A stretch of DNA of 48,002 nucleotides from Methanobacteriota archaeon (GTDB lineage: Archaea > Thermoplasmatota > Poseidoniia > Poseidoniales > Poseidoniaceae), in NCBI GenBank assembly GCA_002710015.1, contig PAOW01000028.1, positions 47,316 to 95,317 on the forward strand, in the 5' to 3' direction. The notes beneath the pieces are model-generated. The model did no database searches, was not told the origin of the DNA, and saw nothing but the letters and a program-made list of their open reading frames with translations. Both the position numbers and the translations under genes were made by a program. Of the stretch, positions 33,503 to 42,582 are shown piece after piece (within the stretch, counting starts at the first letter, position 1; the number at the start of each line of letters is the position of its first letter).

Positions 33503-34599
33503 GGAACACCCTTGTTTCTTTTCCGAAATATATGCCTTGTAACTCCTTTTATGAATAGTAACTTTGGCATTGCAAATATCACTTTGAGTCGCAAAGACCA
33601 GTTTATCTCACCGCTCATAAATTTAGCAAACTGATCACCAGAAAGCGATTTTGCCATTTGAAGGAATAATTTAGGGCCCTCTTCGGGATAATTTTGTAAA
33701 ACAGTTAGCAGAACACCATCCATCCAAAGGTCTATTTTTCTGTGAGGTGTTCTGAAATAGAGATCTCCAGTATTTCTACTAAGTTCTATTGCCGCATCAA
33801 TTTGCTTTTGAATAAACACGAATGCATAGCCACTACCCGGTCTTATAGCACCAGCATTACCTCCAATTCCCGGTATGTTTGGGTCGTGAGGTTTCAAACT
33901 CCCCATAGGAATTATGCCTTGCTCCTCGTGCTTAATAGTAAATTGAGTGCAAGAGTAAATTCTGTCTAGATATTCATTTATCGATTGGTTGTAAAATTCT
34001 CCAACATTTGCATCAGTACTAAAAATTGTAGATTCAATTAGTGCATTGGTTGTTGAAAATGGAAGTAAATAGATAAAATGCAAGCCTTTTGACTGGTCGA
34101 CGCGAAAATCCATCAAAACAGCTGTTTCGCTGTCAAAGGTTGGTGTTTTTGTTTCTACCTCGATTCCATAGAAATGTTGTAACATTGCTTTACCTATTGT
34201 TCTTGGAGGACGTGAATCAAAAACTAAATCAGAGTCTTTGGGAAAATCTGAATTATCAATTATATCGACACTTAATCTCTTGGCTTCACTTCGACAATAA
34301 TTAAGCCACTCATTTCTATGAATTGCGTAATATGGATGCTCTTCAGACGACATGATCGATTGTCCGGATTCAGTAATTATAGCCCAGTTATTCCATTTTT
34401 TTCGAGATAAAGAGATTTGCCTTTCCAATCCCTTTGCTCCCCAAAAACCCCACATGTGATCTATTGGAACAGGTGCATTATCCGGCTTAACTAATTGAAT
34501 TAAGTGATTTGGAAGTTTATCTGACATTGCTGCGAGCGTTAGTGCTGCACATCCATCACCAATTATCGTGGTTTTGATGGACAATTTATCAACCCACAA
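33499..34599 (-). CDS. crtY: Lycopene beta-cyclase (CrtY type)
   Basis: CrtY cyclises both ends of lycopene to give beta-carotene. The 366-residue FAD/NAD(P)-binding protein has a nucleotide-binding N-terminus (TTIIGDGCAALTLA), LVFDSRPP, QHFYGIEV, MDFRVDQ, and FIYLLPFSTTNALIESTIFS, the last being the cyclase catalytic-region motif. GGNAGAIRPGSGYAFVFIQ is the conserved C-terminal flavin motif. TTG 34599 overlaps the crtB stop by 11 bp; a second in-frame TTG at 34587 is possible. It is co-transcribed with crtB and blh. Confidence 0.92.
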   Translation of the reverse strand: MWVDKLSIKTTIIGDGCAALTLAAMSDKLPNHLIQLVKPDNAPVPIDHMWGFWGAKGLERQISLSRKKWNNWAIITESGQSIMSSEEHPYYAIHRNEWLNYCRSEAKRLSVDIIDNSDFPKDSDLVFDSRPPRTIGKAMLQHFYGIEVETKTPTFDSETAVLMDFRVDQSKGLHFIYLLPFSTTNALIESTIFSTDANVGEFYNQSINEYLDRIYSCTQFTIKHEEQGIIPMGSLKPHDPNIPGIGGNAGAIRPGSGYAFVFIQKQIDAAIELSRNTGDLYFRTPHRKIDLWMDGVLLTVLQNYPEEGPKLFLQMAKSLSGDQFAKFMSGEINWSLRLKVIFAMPKLLFIKGVTRHIFRKRNKGVP

Positions 34600-35506
34600 A
34601 CGGAAGGCCTTCCAGTTTACTGTGAAGAGATGTATTGTGTGATTTCTTTCTAATGGAAGCGCGTGTAAGTAAGTTGAATGTTGCTTTTATTGTGCAAATT
34701 ATTTTGCTTAACTTCGATGTTGATTGTCTACCATCATACCAGTTTAGTCCTGAATTGTCGATTTGTACACCGATTTGTCGATAAACCTTAGCTGCAACTG
34801 AAATTGATAAATGCGCTCTAAATGGAAGGTATGCTAATCCATGATGGCCGCTTCTATAGAATATCTCTGCCATATCTAATAATCGTTTTATTCCATCTTG
34901 TATGAGAATAGACTCATCAGAATTAGGATTATTTGAGGCTTCAACTATTTCCTCGGGACTCATATTGTTTACCCAGTCACCTGGTATGTATCTTCGACCC
35001 ATCTGCGCATCTTCTAAAACATCTCTAGCTATGTTGGTAAGTTGCATTGCGATTCCCAAATCAATTGCATGCTTTTTCGCTGCGAAATTATTGCATTTCA
35101 GCACACTGCACATCATCAACCCAACGGTTCCTGCCACTTTGTATGCATACCTTAGCAAATCCTGTTCGCTGCTAATTAATACAGGAGTCCTTTGATCATC
35201 GAGCAGACCATCAATTAAAGCAAGCACAACCTCACAATCCAAGTCATAATCTTCGAACAGGGGTGAAAAGTTCTCAAGAACCGGATCTGCTTTGAAATTA
35301 CCTTTGCTTAATTCGTTGTAAATTACCTGCAGTCTTTCAGGGCCGTTTATGATATCGCCATCTGCCATATCATCTAATAATCTGCAAAATGAATACAGTC
35401 TGGCAGCATCATACCCCATCCTTGAACCAAGAAATCTCTTGGCCCAAAAAAAACTCTCTCCATTAGCAGCCAAAACTTGTTCTGGAGTGAGATTTTCATT
35501 TGACAT
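34589..35506 (-). CDS. crtB: Phytoene synthase
   Basis: CrtB condenses two GGPP molecules head-to-head to phytoene. The 305-residue protein has the two aspartate-rich sites of squalene/phytoene synthases: RLLDDMAD (about residues 42-49) and LTNIARDVLEDAQMGRRYIP (about 155-175). Length and order are typical. It heads the crtB-crtY-blh operon and is divergent from crtI. Its GGPP would come from the fused enzyme at 23207-24937. Start ATG 35506. Confidence 0.95.
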   Translation of the reverse strand: MSNENLTPEQVLAANGESFFWAKRFLGSRMGYDAARLYSFCRLLDDMADGDIINGPERLQVIYNELSKGNFKADPVLENFSPLFEDYDLDCEVVLALIDGLLDDQRTPVLISSEQDLLRYAYKVAGTVGLMMCSVLKCNNFAAKKHAIDLGIAMQLTNIARDVLEDAQMGRRYIPGDWVNNMSPEEIVEASNNPNSDESILIQDGIKRLLDMAEIFYRSGHHGLAYLPFRAHLSISVAAKVYRQIGVQIDNSGLNWYDGRQSTSKLSKIICTIKATFNLLTRASIRKKSHNTSLHSKLEGLPFVG

Positions 35507-35624
35507 TGTCTAGCCCTGATAAAATAGCAATGTAATGTTTGTTATAAGTAATTGTTTCAAATCAGCGTTTTTGAGGGTCTTAGATTCGATGCAAATGTTA
35601 TCATGGTAGGACTTTTTCGCTGTC
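35507..35624. promoter_or_regulatory. Divergent crtB / crtI promoter region
   Basis: A 118-bp spacer controlling both arms of the carotenoid cluster. ACTTATAAC on the minus strand (about 35536-35545) lies about 30-35 bp before the crtB ATG and reads GTTATAAGT on the plus strand, so it is nearly symmetric. A second TATA-like ATGTTATCATGG (about 35597-35608) lies about 25 bp before the crtI ATG. Positions suggest short or absent leaders on both transcripts. Confidence 0.45.
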
Positions 35625-37136
35625 ATGAAACATATGTCCAGTAATGATAGAAAAGCGGCGGTTATTGGTAGTGGATTTGGTGGAATCGGTGCTGCGATAA
35701 GATTGCAAAGTGCTGGCATTAAGACTACAATTTACGAAGCCAGAGACCTCCCTGGAGGGAGAGCATATGTTTACCATGATGACGGGTATACCTTCGATGC
35801 AGGTCCAACGGTTGTTACTGCACCGCACACGCTTACTGAATTGTTTGAGCTTTCAGGAAGAAAATTAGAGGATTATATAGAATTGAATGAAGTATCGCCA
35901 ATGTATCGCTTAATATGGAGTGATGGAGACAGATTCGACTATGTTAGAGACGAGGAAACTATGGTCAAACAAATATCAGAAAGAAGTGAAAAGGATGCAA
36001 TAGGCTATCAGAAGTTTTTCAATTATGTTGAAAAGGTCTTTGAAAAAGGCTACACAGAATTAGCCGATAGACCATTCCTCAAATTTTCTGATATGTTGGC
36101 TGTTTCTCCCTCGTTGATAAAATTGAGAGCTGATAGATCAGTATATTCCACGGTATCTAAATACGTTAAGGATGAACATCTGAGGCAAGCATTGAGTTTT
36201 CATTCCCTTTTGGTCGGTGGTAATCCTTTCCAAACTTCGTCAATATACACACTGATTCACTTCCTTGAGAGAGAGTGGGGTGTATTCTTTCCAAAAGGAG
36301 GAACTCATGCAATGGTTCGTAGTTTGATTAAATTATTTGAAGAATTGGGAGGAGAAATACGCCTCAATACGCCGGTGAAATCAATTTCTATCGAAGGAAA
36401 AAACACCTCAACAAAGCATTTAGTTACTGACAATAATGGCAAGACTGAAGAATTTGACATAGTTGTATCTAACGCAGACATACACCATACTTACAACTCA
36501 ATATACGGTGGAGTAAAGTCAGCCAAAAAAAGAGCAAAAAAATTAGAAAAAATGGATTGGTCAATGTCATTATTTGTTCTATATTTTGGAACAGATAAGG
36601 AATACAAGGATGTCGCACATCACACCATATTGTTCGGTCCCAGATACAAGGGATTGCTCGATGAGATTTTCAAAGGTAGTAAAATTCCAGATGATTTCAG
36701 CCTCTACCTACACGTGCCAACTGTAACAGACCCGACACTAGCACCAGAAGGGTGCAGTTCAGCATATGTTCTTGCGCCCGTACCTCACCTAGGAAGAGCG
36801 AATGTGGACTGGGATGAAATCGCAGAAGAATATGGTGACAAAATCATTAAAGCTTTGGAAGTAGAGATGCCTGATTTAAGTAAGCATATAGTTACAAGAA
36901 GACACATCACTCCTAAGACATTTGAAAATGAACTGGTAGCTTTCAACGGTTCAGCATTCTCAGTAGCTCCAAAGTTGACTCAAAGTGCATATTTTAGACC
37001 ACCAAATAAAGATCCGTCGATTCCCGGTCTCTATGTCGTTGGAGCAGGAACACACCCTGGAGCAGGTCTACCCGGTGTTCTAAATTCTGCTAAGGCAACT
37101 GTAAGGTTGATTTTAGAGGACTACCAAATCAATTAG
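35625..37136 (+). CDS. crtI: Phytoene desaturase (CrtI type)
   Basis: CrtI introduces four double bonds into phytoene to give lycopene. The 503-residue FAD-dependent enzyme has the N-terminal dinucleotide-binding motif AVIGSGFGGIGAA, the YEARDLPGGRAYVY follow-on, and FDAGPTVVT. It ends with the CrtI C-terminal signature GLYVVGAGTHPGAGLPGVLNSAK. ATG 35625 or ATG 35634 may be the start. It is transcribed away from crtB and ends six bases before convergent surE. Confidence 0.95.
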   Translation: MKHMSSNDRKAAVIGSGFGGIGAAIRLQSAGIKTTIYEARDLPGGRAYVYHDDGYTFDAGPTVVTAPHTLTELFELSGRKLEDYIELNEVSPMYRLIWSDGDRFDYVRDEETMVKQISERSEKDAIGYQKFFNYVEKVFEKGYTELADRPFLKFSDMLAVSPSLIKLRADRSVYSTVSKYVKDEHLRQALSFHSLLVGGNPFQTSSIYTLIHFLEREWGVFFPKGGTHAMVRSLIKLFEELGGEIRLNTPVKSISIEGKNTSTKHLVTDNNGKTEEFDIVVSNADIHHTYNSIYGGVKSAKKRAKKLEKMDWSMSLFVLYFGTDKEYKDVAHHTILFGPRYKGLLDEIFKGSKIPDDFSLYLHVPTVTDPTLAPEGCSSAYVLAPVPHLGRANVDWDEIAEEYGDKIIKALEVEMPDLSKHIVTRRHITPKTFENELVAFNGSAFSVAPKLTQSAYFRPPNKDPSIPGLYVVGAGTHPGAGLPGVLNSAKATVRLILEDYQIN

Positions 37137-37142
37137 TCACAC

Positions 37143-38069
37143 TTACCTAAGCCAACACGGAATTCCACCCTTGCTATTGGCTAGTGACCATGCCAACAAA
37201 CCCGGATCAACATCCAGAGGGTGTGTTTGAGGCCATGATGGTAATACTGTAACACTTGCAACACCTATCACATCGGAATCAACATCTCCATTCTCGACAG
37301 CATCAACATCTATTCTTGCTGCACCAAGTTTGAATGTTGAAGTCTCATCGACAAATGTAATCGCACTTCTATACCATCGCATTCCGAGTCTAGTTGTCGA
37401 ATAGTTACCATTCCAATCCCTAGGAACATTAAGATTGAGGAATATTTCTCCAGCACAGAACGAATCAACAATCGCTTTGTTCGGATCGTCTTTCCACAAG
37501 TTTCGTGATTCTTCAGGCCAAGATGAAAGATGAGGTGCATTTACATCAACATGAGGTCTGTTGAGATTTCTTGGGACCTCTGGTAATACTGCCAAAGCAG
37601 CTTCAACCAAATGGACGGTTGCATCTATCGAAATTTGCATCCCTTCAGGATCAAATGATGACCAAGAAGATGCAATAGCCGGCATACCATACATCCCTGC
37701 CTCTCGAGCAGCGGCAATTGTTCCACTGTGATAGGCATCTTGAGACAGATTTGGTCCTAAGTTAACACCGCTTACGACTAATTTTGGAACAACTCCTGGG
37801 ACTAATCTCTCAAGCCCTCCATCCAATGCAGCGATAACACAATCACAAGGAGAACCATCTATTGAAAATTGAAACACGTTTTCTCTATTATCATCTCGTC
37901 TAGCGATGGCAAGGCCTTTTCCTAATGTGAGTTTCATGCTGACTGCTGAATTGTTCTCTTTTGGTGCAAATACTACGCATTTATGACCTCGGTTATGCAA
38001 TGCAGTGACTAGGTCCTGCAAACTTTCAGCTTCAATTCCATCATCATTCGTCAGTAATATCCAACTCAA
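37143..38069 (-). CDS. surE: 5'/3'-nucleotidase SurE
   Basis: SurE is a metal-dependent phosphatase of nucleoside monophosphates. The 308-residue protein has the family's N-terminal ILLTNDDGIEAESL, APKENNSAVS, and SGVNLGPNLSQDAYHSGTIAAAREAG motifs, which hold the metal-binding Asp and Asn residues. TTG 38069 (LSWILLTNDDG) is preferred because GGGAGG lies 8 nt upstream and the family starts close to ILLTNDDG. An in-frame GTG at 38078 overlaps that site. The gene overlaps the upstream transporter gene by 26 bp. Confidence 0.93.
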   Translation of the reverse strand: MSWILLTNDDGIEAESLQDLVTALHNRGHKCVVFAPKENNSAVSMKLTLGKGLAIARRDDNRENVFQFSIDGSPCDCVIAALDGGLERLVPGVVPKLVVSGVNLGPNLSQDAYHSGTIAAAREAGMYGMPAIASSWSSFDPEGMQISIDATVHLVEAALAVLPEVPRNLNRPHVDVNAPHLSSWPEESRNLWKDDPNKAIVDSFCAGEIFLNLNVPRDWNGNYSTTRLGMRWYRSAITFVDETSTFKLGAARIDVDAVENGDVDSDVIGVASVTVLPSWPQTHPLDVDPGLLAWSLANSKGGIPCWLR

Positions 38070-38967
38070 TCTCGTCACCTCCCTTTATCACCAGCAGTAT
38101 TCCTAGAATCAGAATCAGGCCACCAATCCATGTCCACCTACCAGGGATGCTTTCATCAAAAAATAGCCACCCAATCAATGTCCCGATTATTGGTTCTAAC
38201 GTCACAGCGAATGATATTGTCAGTGGTGGTAGCCAGCGTAGACAAGCGTTTAGACCTGTGTGTCCAACTATACCTGCTAGAAATGCCAATGTAACAAACC
38301 ATGCAAGTAAATCTGAGGTTAGCCAACCAATAGGCGATGTATTCTCACCTAAGAGTATTGATATTGGAATTAATAATAATGCTCCAATGAGGGTCACAGG
38401 CAATGCGTAGACAAAGACTGGCATCCATTTTCTCAAGATTCTGCCAGCAACAATATAACCTACAACTGTAACAGCACCTGCAAATGCTAATAGATCTCCA
38501 AATAAAGTGACTTCGCCACTATTTTTAGCATCAAGAAGAGTGATGGCTGCTCCTGTTAACCCAACTAATGCACCGCTTGTCTCCAAGATGTGAGGTCTGC
38601 GAATGAGAATTGCTGTCCCAGCAACTATGATTATTGGATGGCTCGTTACGAATAATAATGAATGTGCAATTGAGGTATGATCTAAAGATGTAGTCCATGC
38701 TCCAAAATGCGCACATAATGCTACCCCCGAACCTAGAATTATGTATAGAGTGCGCTTTTCAATAAGCTTATTTTTTGAGATTTCATCCATTTGCCTGTAT
38801 TGATAAATTGCTAGAGGTGCCAACATAATTACTGTTATCTGAAGGCGCCAAGATGCTCTCATGATAGGTGGAATCTCATCTAGATACGATAGGATTGCAC
38901 CGGCTGAAGATACTCCCAGAACCGCAACAATAAGCAAACCCCACACCAATGGTGGAGCTTTAGCCAT
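38044..38967 (-). CDS. EamA-family (DMT superfamily) transporter
   Basis: A 307-residue membrane protein with about ten helices in two repeats of five. It has the EamA pattern of PPIMRASWRLQI after helix 2 and TISFAVTLEPIIGTLIGWLFFDE near helix 9 of the second repeat. Such transporters export amino acids, nucleotides or other metabolites; the substrate cannot be told. It follows the OPT transporter by 4 bp and overlaps surE, so the three are in one operon. Confidence 0.9.
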   Translation of the reverse strand: MAKAPPLVWGLLIVAVLGVSSAGAILSYLDEIPPIMRASWRLQITVIMLAPLAIYQYRQMDEISKNKLIEKRTLYIILGSGVALCAHFGAWTTSLDHTSIAHSLLFVTSHPIIIVAGTAILIRRPHILETSGALVGLTGAAITLLDAKNSGEVTLFGDLLAFAGAVTVVGYIVAGRILRKWMPVFVYALPVTLIGALLLIPISILLGENTSPIGWLTSDLLAWFVTLAFLAGIVGHTGLNACLRWLPPLTISFAVTLEPIIGTLIGWLFFDESIPGRWTWIGGLILILGILLVIKGGDEIELDITDE

Positions 38968-38971
38968 CGAA

Positions 38972-41338
38972 TCATCCCTCGACTAATTCAGCGTCTTGGG
39001 TTTCAGAACCGCCAATTACTCCAGCCCTCTTGAAAAGGAAGTATATCAGATACCCAATTATTACATTCAGGGCAACGAATCCTGCTAACCTCATGACGTG
39101 CCATGCAAAACTCGCTCCGAACTCACCGGGCATTAGAGAATCAATGAACGATAGTATACTGCTCTCTGTTCCAAAGAACGCCTCGCCAGTCAATAGACCA
39201 GCGGCAACCATGAACGTTCCAAGTAATATCAAGGCCCTCTTCTTTTCTGCAACAACAGTTCCTTCTTCTTGTTTGATCGCTTCAATTCTAGGTTGTAACT
39301 TCTTTTCTTCCCATTTGTCCCTAGCTACACCACCAATAAGCATTGGTAGAGTGTGTGGAACGTCTAGATACATACCCAGTCCAAATGATGTCCCCATTCC
39401 CGTAGCCCATTCTACGAAAACACCGAGCAAGAATCCTAGTAGAAGGAGATAGAGATCGCCCTGACCCTCGGCAAATATTACAGAGAATGTAGCAAAAGCA
39501 TTAGCTTGAGGTGCTATTAGATCAATTCGACCTTGCGCCAATTCATTAGCAAGGAAGATTGCTACACCAGCGCCAATTACAGCACCCGGAACAACACCCA
39601 TTATGTTACCTTTAGATATGTGATAAGGACGATTTCCAATGTATAAGCTGTTCTTGTAATCCCCAATTACAGTCCCTGACATTGAAATTGCTGAACCGAA
39701 TACAGTTGTTCCAACTAAACCTAGTAGAACCGCTTCTTGGGTGGTAAGACCTAGTGGCTCTGTAAAATTCAAAAATACTCCAAACAACATTAGTAGGACA
39801 ATAAATGATGTTCCAGAAACGGGCTCAATCCCTGTTTCACCCATAACTCTTACAGCAATAGCTCCAAGCAAGAATGTTGTTGCAAGCAATATTACAGAAA
39901 AGACAATGCTAGCAAGGAAAGGGAAATCTCCTAATTTGAATATGATTATCATAGCGCCAAAAGTTAGCAGCATGAAAATCGGGATGTGAGACAACGGCCA
40001 CTCATACCACCCTTTTCCTTCCATGTATTCCTTACCGCTTTCTCCTTGGAATGCTCTTGCTATGTCTGCGAAGATGTTAGCAAATGTTTTCCACATCTTT
40101 AGCAATCCAAAGATACCACCGCCAACAATTGCTCCAATCGCAATGAATCTTACCGCTTTGCTAAATGCATACATTTGGACTGCTCCCGTTTCATATGGGT
40201 ATACCTCGGGGTTCATTGCATGCAATGCTGCTGGTAAATCTTGGAGAGGTATGTTTGCACCCAACTGACCCTCGTAAACGGGTACGTTGAAGGCGACTGC
40301 TAGTGGTATCAAAAACAACCAGCCAACGATTGTTCCTAAGTTTACAAGGAATGCTACTCTTGTCTTCATAAACCAACCTATTGCGAACATCGAAGGTGTT
40401 AGAGCAACACCCACATATGTATACATGAATGGATTGAATACTGTATCTGGATTATAGTGTGCAGGGCCTACTGCTTTACCACCAATGACTTCTCCGGGTT
40501 GGTGTATTTTGGCACTTGAATAAAACGACGCGAGGCCGAAAGTATCCCCACTCAATAATTCCGCTATGTAGCTAGTTATTGCTTGGCGTTTGCCATCTAA
40601 GTAAACTATTGGATACTCGATAATAAACAAAGCCAACATAGTAATTCCAGTCCAGACACCAATAGTTTTGAGAGAATCCCGTGCATGTTCAACTGCACCC
40701 GTACTCACATCACTAGCAATATCTAGCATCTTCAAAGTTGCTTCAAAACCTGGTAACGGTAGAGGATCTTCAACAAGCCAAACCCGCCGGAATATAATGA
40801 AATACATTACACCCAAAAATCCTGCAAACATTGAAGCGACTATACCAACAAATGCTAATCGCATTGTCTCACCAGCTCCTAGTGTAATCAATGCACCAGT
40901 GGAGATTTCATATTCGGGTTTGGCTGCCAGCAAGAAAATTGCAGGGAATGTGAAAATAAATCCGGTAGAAGCGTGTGTGGCTCCTGTTGTTGCAGAAGTT
41001 GCGATGTTTACCTCTGATGGTGACCACTTTAGCGCCATTCCTAATACATAGGCAATATACCAAGCTGCGGATATTGCCAGGCCAAGTTTTAGACCAATGT
41101 ATGCTGTAACACCAGAGAATATGGCACCAATTCCGATACCAATCATGACTTTTCCTGTATCCCAATGCGATACTTCAAATGCTTCTTCGAGATTTTTTTC
41201 CTCAAGATATTGTTCTAATACACCTGTGTTTAGGTTGTTATACATCTCGTCATCAAGCCAAGTCAGAGTACCCTTCTCGATTGCCTTGAGACCCTCAGGG
41301 GTTACAGGCTGACGATAAACTGACTTCTTAACACCCAT
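38972..41338 (-). CDS. OPT-family oligopeptide/metal-chelate transporter
   Basis: A 788-residue protein with about 14-16 membrane helices. An N-terminal soluble stretch (about 60 residues) precedes the first helix (GKVMIGIGIGAIFSGVTAYIGLKLGLAISAAW region, split by the helix). It has the OPT-typical TSATTGATHASTGFIFTFPA and MGETGIEPVSGTSFIVLLML motifs. It would import small peptides or metal complexes by proton symport, which fits protein-degrading heterotrophy. It lies 20 bp downstream of the aIF5A gene. Start ATG 41338. Confidence 0.9.
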   Translation of the reverse strand: MGVKKSVYRQPVTPEGLKAIEKGTLTWLDDEMYNNLNTGVLEQYLEEKNLEEAFEVSHWDTGKVMIGIGIGAIFSGVTAYIGLKLGLAISAAWYIAYVLGMALKWSPSEVNIATSATTGATHASTGFIFTFPAIFLLAAKPEYEISTGALITLGAGETMRLAFVGIVASMFAGFLGVMYFIIFRRVWLVEDPLPLPGFEATLKMLDIASDVSTGAVEHARDSLKTIGVWTGITMLALFIIEYPIVYLDGKRQAITSYIAELLSGDTFGLASFYSSAKIHQPGEVIGGKAVGPAHYNPDTVFNPFMYTYVGVALTPSMFAIGWFMKTRVAFLVNLGTIVGWLFLIPLAVAFNVPVYEGQLGANIPLQDLPAALHAMNPEVYPYETGAVQMYAFSKAVRFIAIGAIVGGGIFGLLKMWKTFANIFADIARAFQGESGKEYMEGKGWYEWPLSHIPIFMLLTFGAMIIIFKLGDFPFLASIVFSVILLATTFLLGAIAVRVMGETGIEPVSGTSFIVLLMLFGVFLNFTEPLGLTTQEAVLLGLVGTTVFGSAISMSGTVIGDYKNSLYIGNRPYHISKGNIMGVVPGAVIGAGVAIFLANELAQGRIDLIAPQANAFATFSVIFAEGQGDLYLLLLGFLLGVFVEWATGMGTSFGLGMYLDVPHTLPMLIGGVARDKWEEKKLQPRIEAIKQEEGTVVAEKKRALILLGTFMVAAGLLTGEAFFGTESSILSFIDSLMPGEFGASFAWHVMRLAGFVALNVIIGYLIYFLFKRAGVIGGSETQDAELVEG

Positions 41339-41358
41339 ATTGGCACCTCAAACGGAGC

Positions 41359-41745
41359 TCAATGATCTCGAATAATTTTGTATAGGCCTAAGGCTTCCAT
41401 CCACATTATTTCCTTTCCTGCCTCAATCTCAAGCTCATCTTCAAGTGGCAGTATCATCATTGAATGGTCACGCATGTTCATTGCGTGAACCTCAGCACCT
41501 TCTATGTGGGTAACCATCGCTGTCCCCTTTTCTATAAGTGGAACATTAATTGTATCTGTTACACTTCCTACATGTGAGATTTTTTGTCCAGTGAATATGT
41601 CTATCAGTTCCAATCTAGCTTTTGCTGAACCGTGCTTACCTGGTTTTGATTTTGAAATTGAATTTATTTTGTATGCTTTGTCGTCAACGCAGCAATATCT
41701 TCCGACTTTTAGTGTCCTAATCTCGACACGGGTTGTTCCTGGCAT
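41359..41745 (-). CDS. Translation factor aIF5A (hypusine-containing)
   Basis: aIF5A promotes peptide-bond formation at difficult sequences and termination. The 128-residue protein has the hypusination loop SKPGKHGSAKAR, with Lys37 as the residue converted to (deoxy)hypusine, and a C-terminal OB fold. ATG 41745 starts the frame (MPGTTRVEIRTLKVG). It heads a minus-strand run with the OPT transporter, the EamA transporter and surE. Confidence 0.96.
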   Translation of the reverse strand: MPGTTRVEIRTLKVGRYCCVDDKAYKINSISKSKPGKHGSAKARLELIDIFTGQKISHVGSVTDTINVPLIEKGTAMVTHIEGAEVHAMNMRDHSMMILPLEDELEIEAGKEIMWMEALGLYKIIRDH

Positions 41746-41810
41746 GTGTCTCCCTCAAACGTAGGCCACAGTTGTGGCTTATGACAATTCCCATAAAACA
41801 GACTATTTCT

Positions 41811-42551
41811 TTAGAGATTACGTATATCGAGTCTTTGTCCATTTTCTCCAATTTCACCTGTAAAAATTGGTATCAATTTTGCAGCTACTTCATCGGGATT
41901 ACTCAATTCCCCTCCCCTTTTGAATTCGATAAAGTCGTTTAATGCTGGAAATGAATTAATATCTGAATTTCTAATTTCTTCTTGCATTCCAGTATCTACG
42001 ACACCAGGGGCTACAGCAACAGCAGATATGTTGTGATTTATTCCTTCCTCTGCTAAACACATAGTCCACATATCCAGTCCAGCTTTTGAAACGCAATACG
42101 AACTCCACCCATGCACAGCCTTTCTCGAGGCACCACTAGAGATTGTAGTAATTCTAGTTGGCATATTACCACCAATCAGCTTCTGAAGATTACTAGTCAA
42201 ACTCTGAACGCCGCAAAGATTTACTGAAATTGAGCGATTCCATGAATGAAAATCCGACTCGAATATTCCCCTTACTGGGTGTATTGTCCCTGCATTGTGG
42301 ATTATCCCTGATAGATGAGAATAGTTTTCAAGAATTATTTCTGCTGATTTATTTATATCATCCAAATTTCCCATATCGCACGCAATACATGTTGACTTAG
42401 GATTATATTGCTTGATTTCCATATTTAGGCTTTCAAGTTCATCACTATTCCTAGCAAGCCCAATCAGAACAAAACCTTTCTTTGCCATACCTATTGTGAT
42501 TGATCTGCCTATTCCTTTTGAAGCCCCAGTTACTAGAAAAACCCTCTCCAT
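41811..42551 (-). CDS. Short-chain dehydrogenase/reductase
   Basis: A 246-residue classical SDR. The NAD(P)-binding motif is VTGASKGIGRS at the N-terminus. The NAG motif is HNAGTIHP. The active-site serine is in ISSGASRKA and the catalytic pair is Y-x-x-x-K in SSYCVSKAGLD. APGVVDTGMQ follows. The Ala-Arg in LIGLARNS, after the second strand, hints at NADPH preference. The substrate is unknown. ATG 42551 begins MERVFLVTGAS; the frame is open further upstream only inside the neighbouring gene. It lies 31 bp behind the large surface-protein gene. Confidence 0.92.
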   Translation of the reverse strand: MERVFLVTGASKGIGRSITIGMAKKGFVLIGLARNSDELESLNMEIKQYNPKSTCIACDMGNLDDINKSAEIILENYSHLSGIIHNAGTIHPVRGIFESDFHSWNRSISVNLCGVQSLTSNLQKLIGGNMPTRITTISSGASRKAVHGWSSYCVSKAGLDMWTMCLAEEGINHNISAVAVAPGVVDTGMQEEIRNSDINSFPALNDFIEFKRGGELSNPDEVAAKLIPIFTGEIGENGQRLDIRNL

Positions 42552-42582
42552 AGCATACCGAAGTGAGCTAGATAATTTGTAG

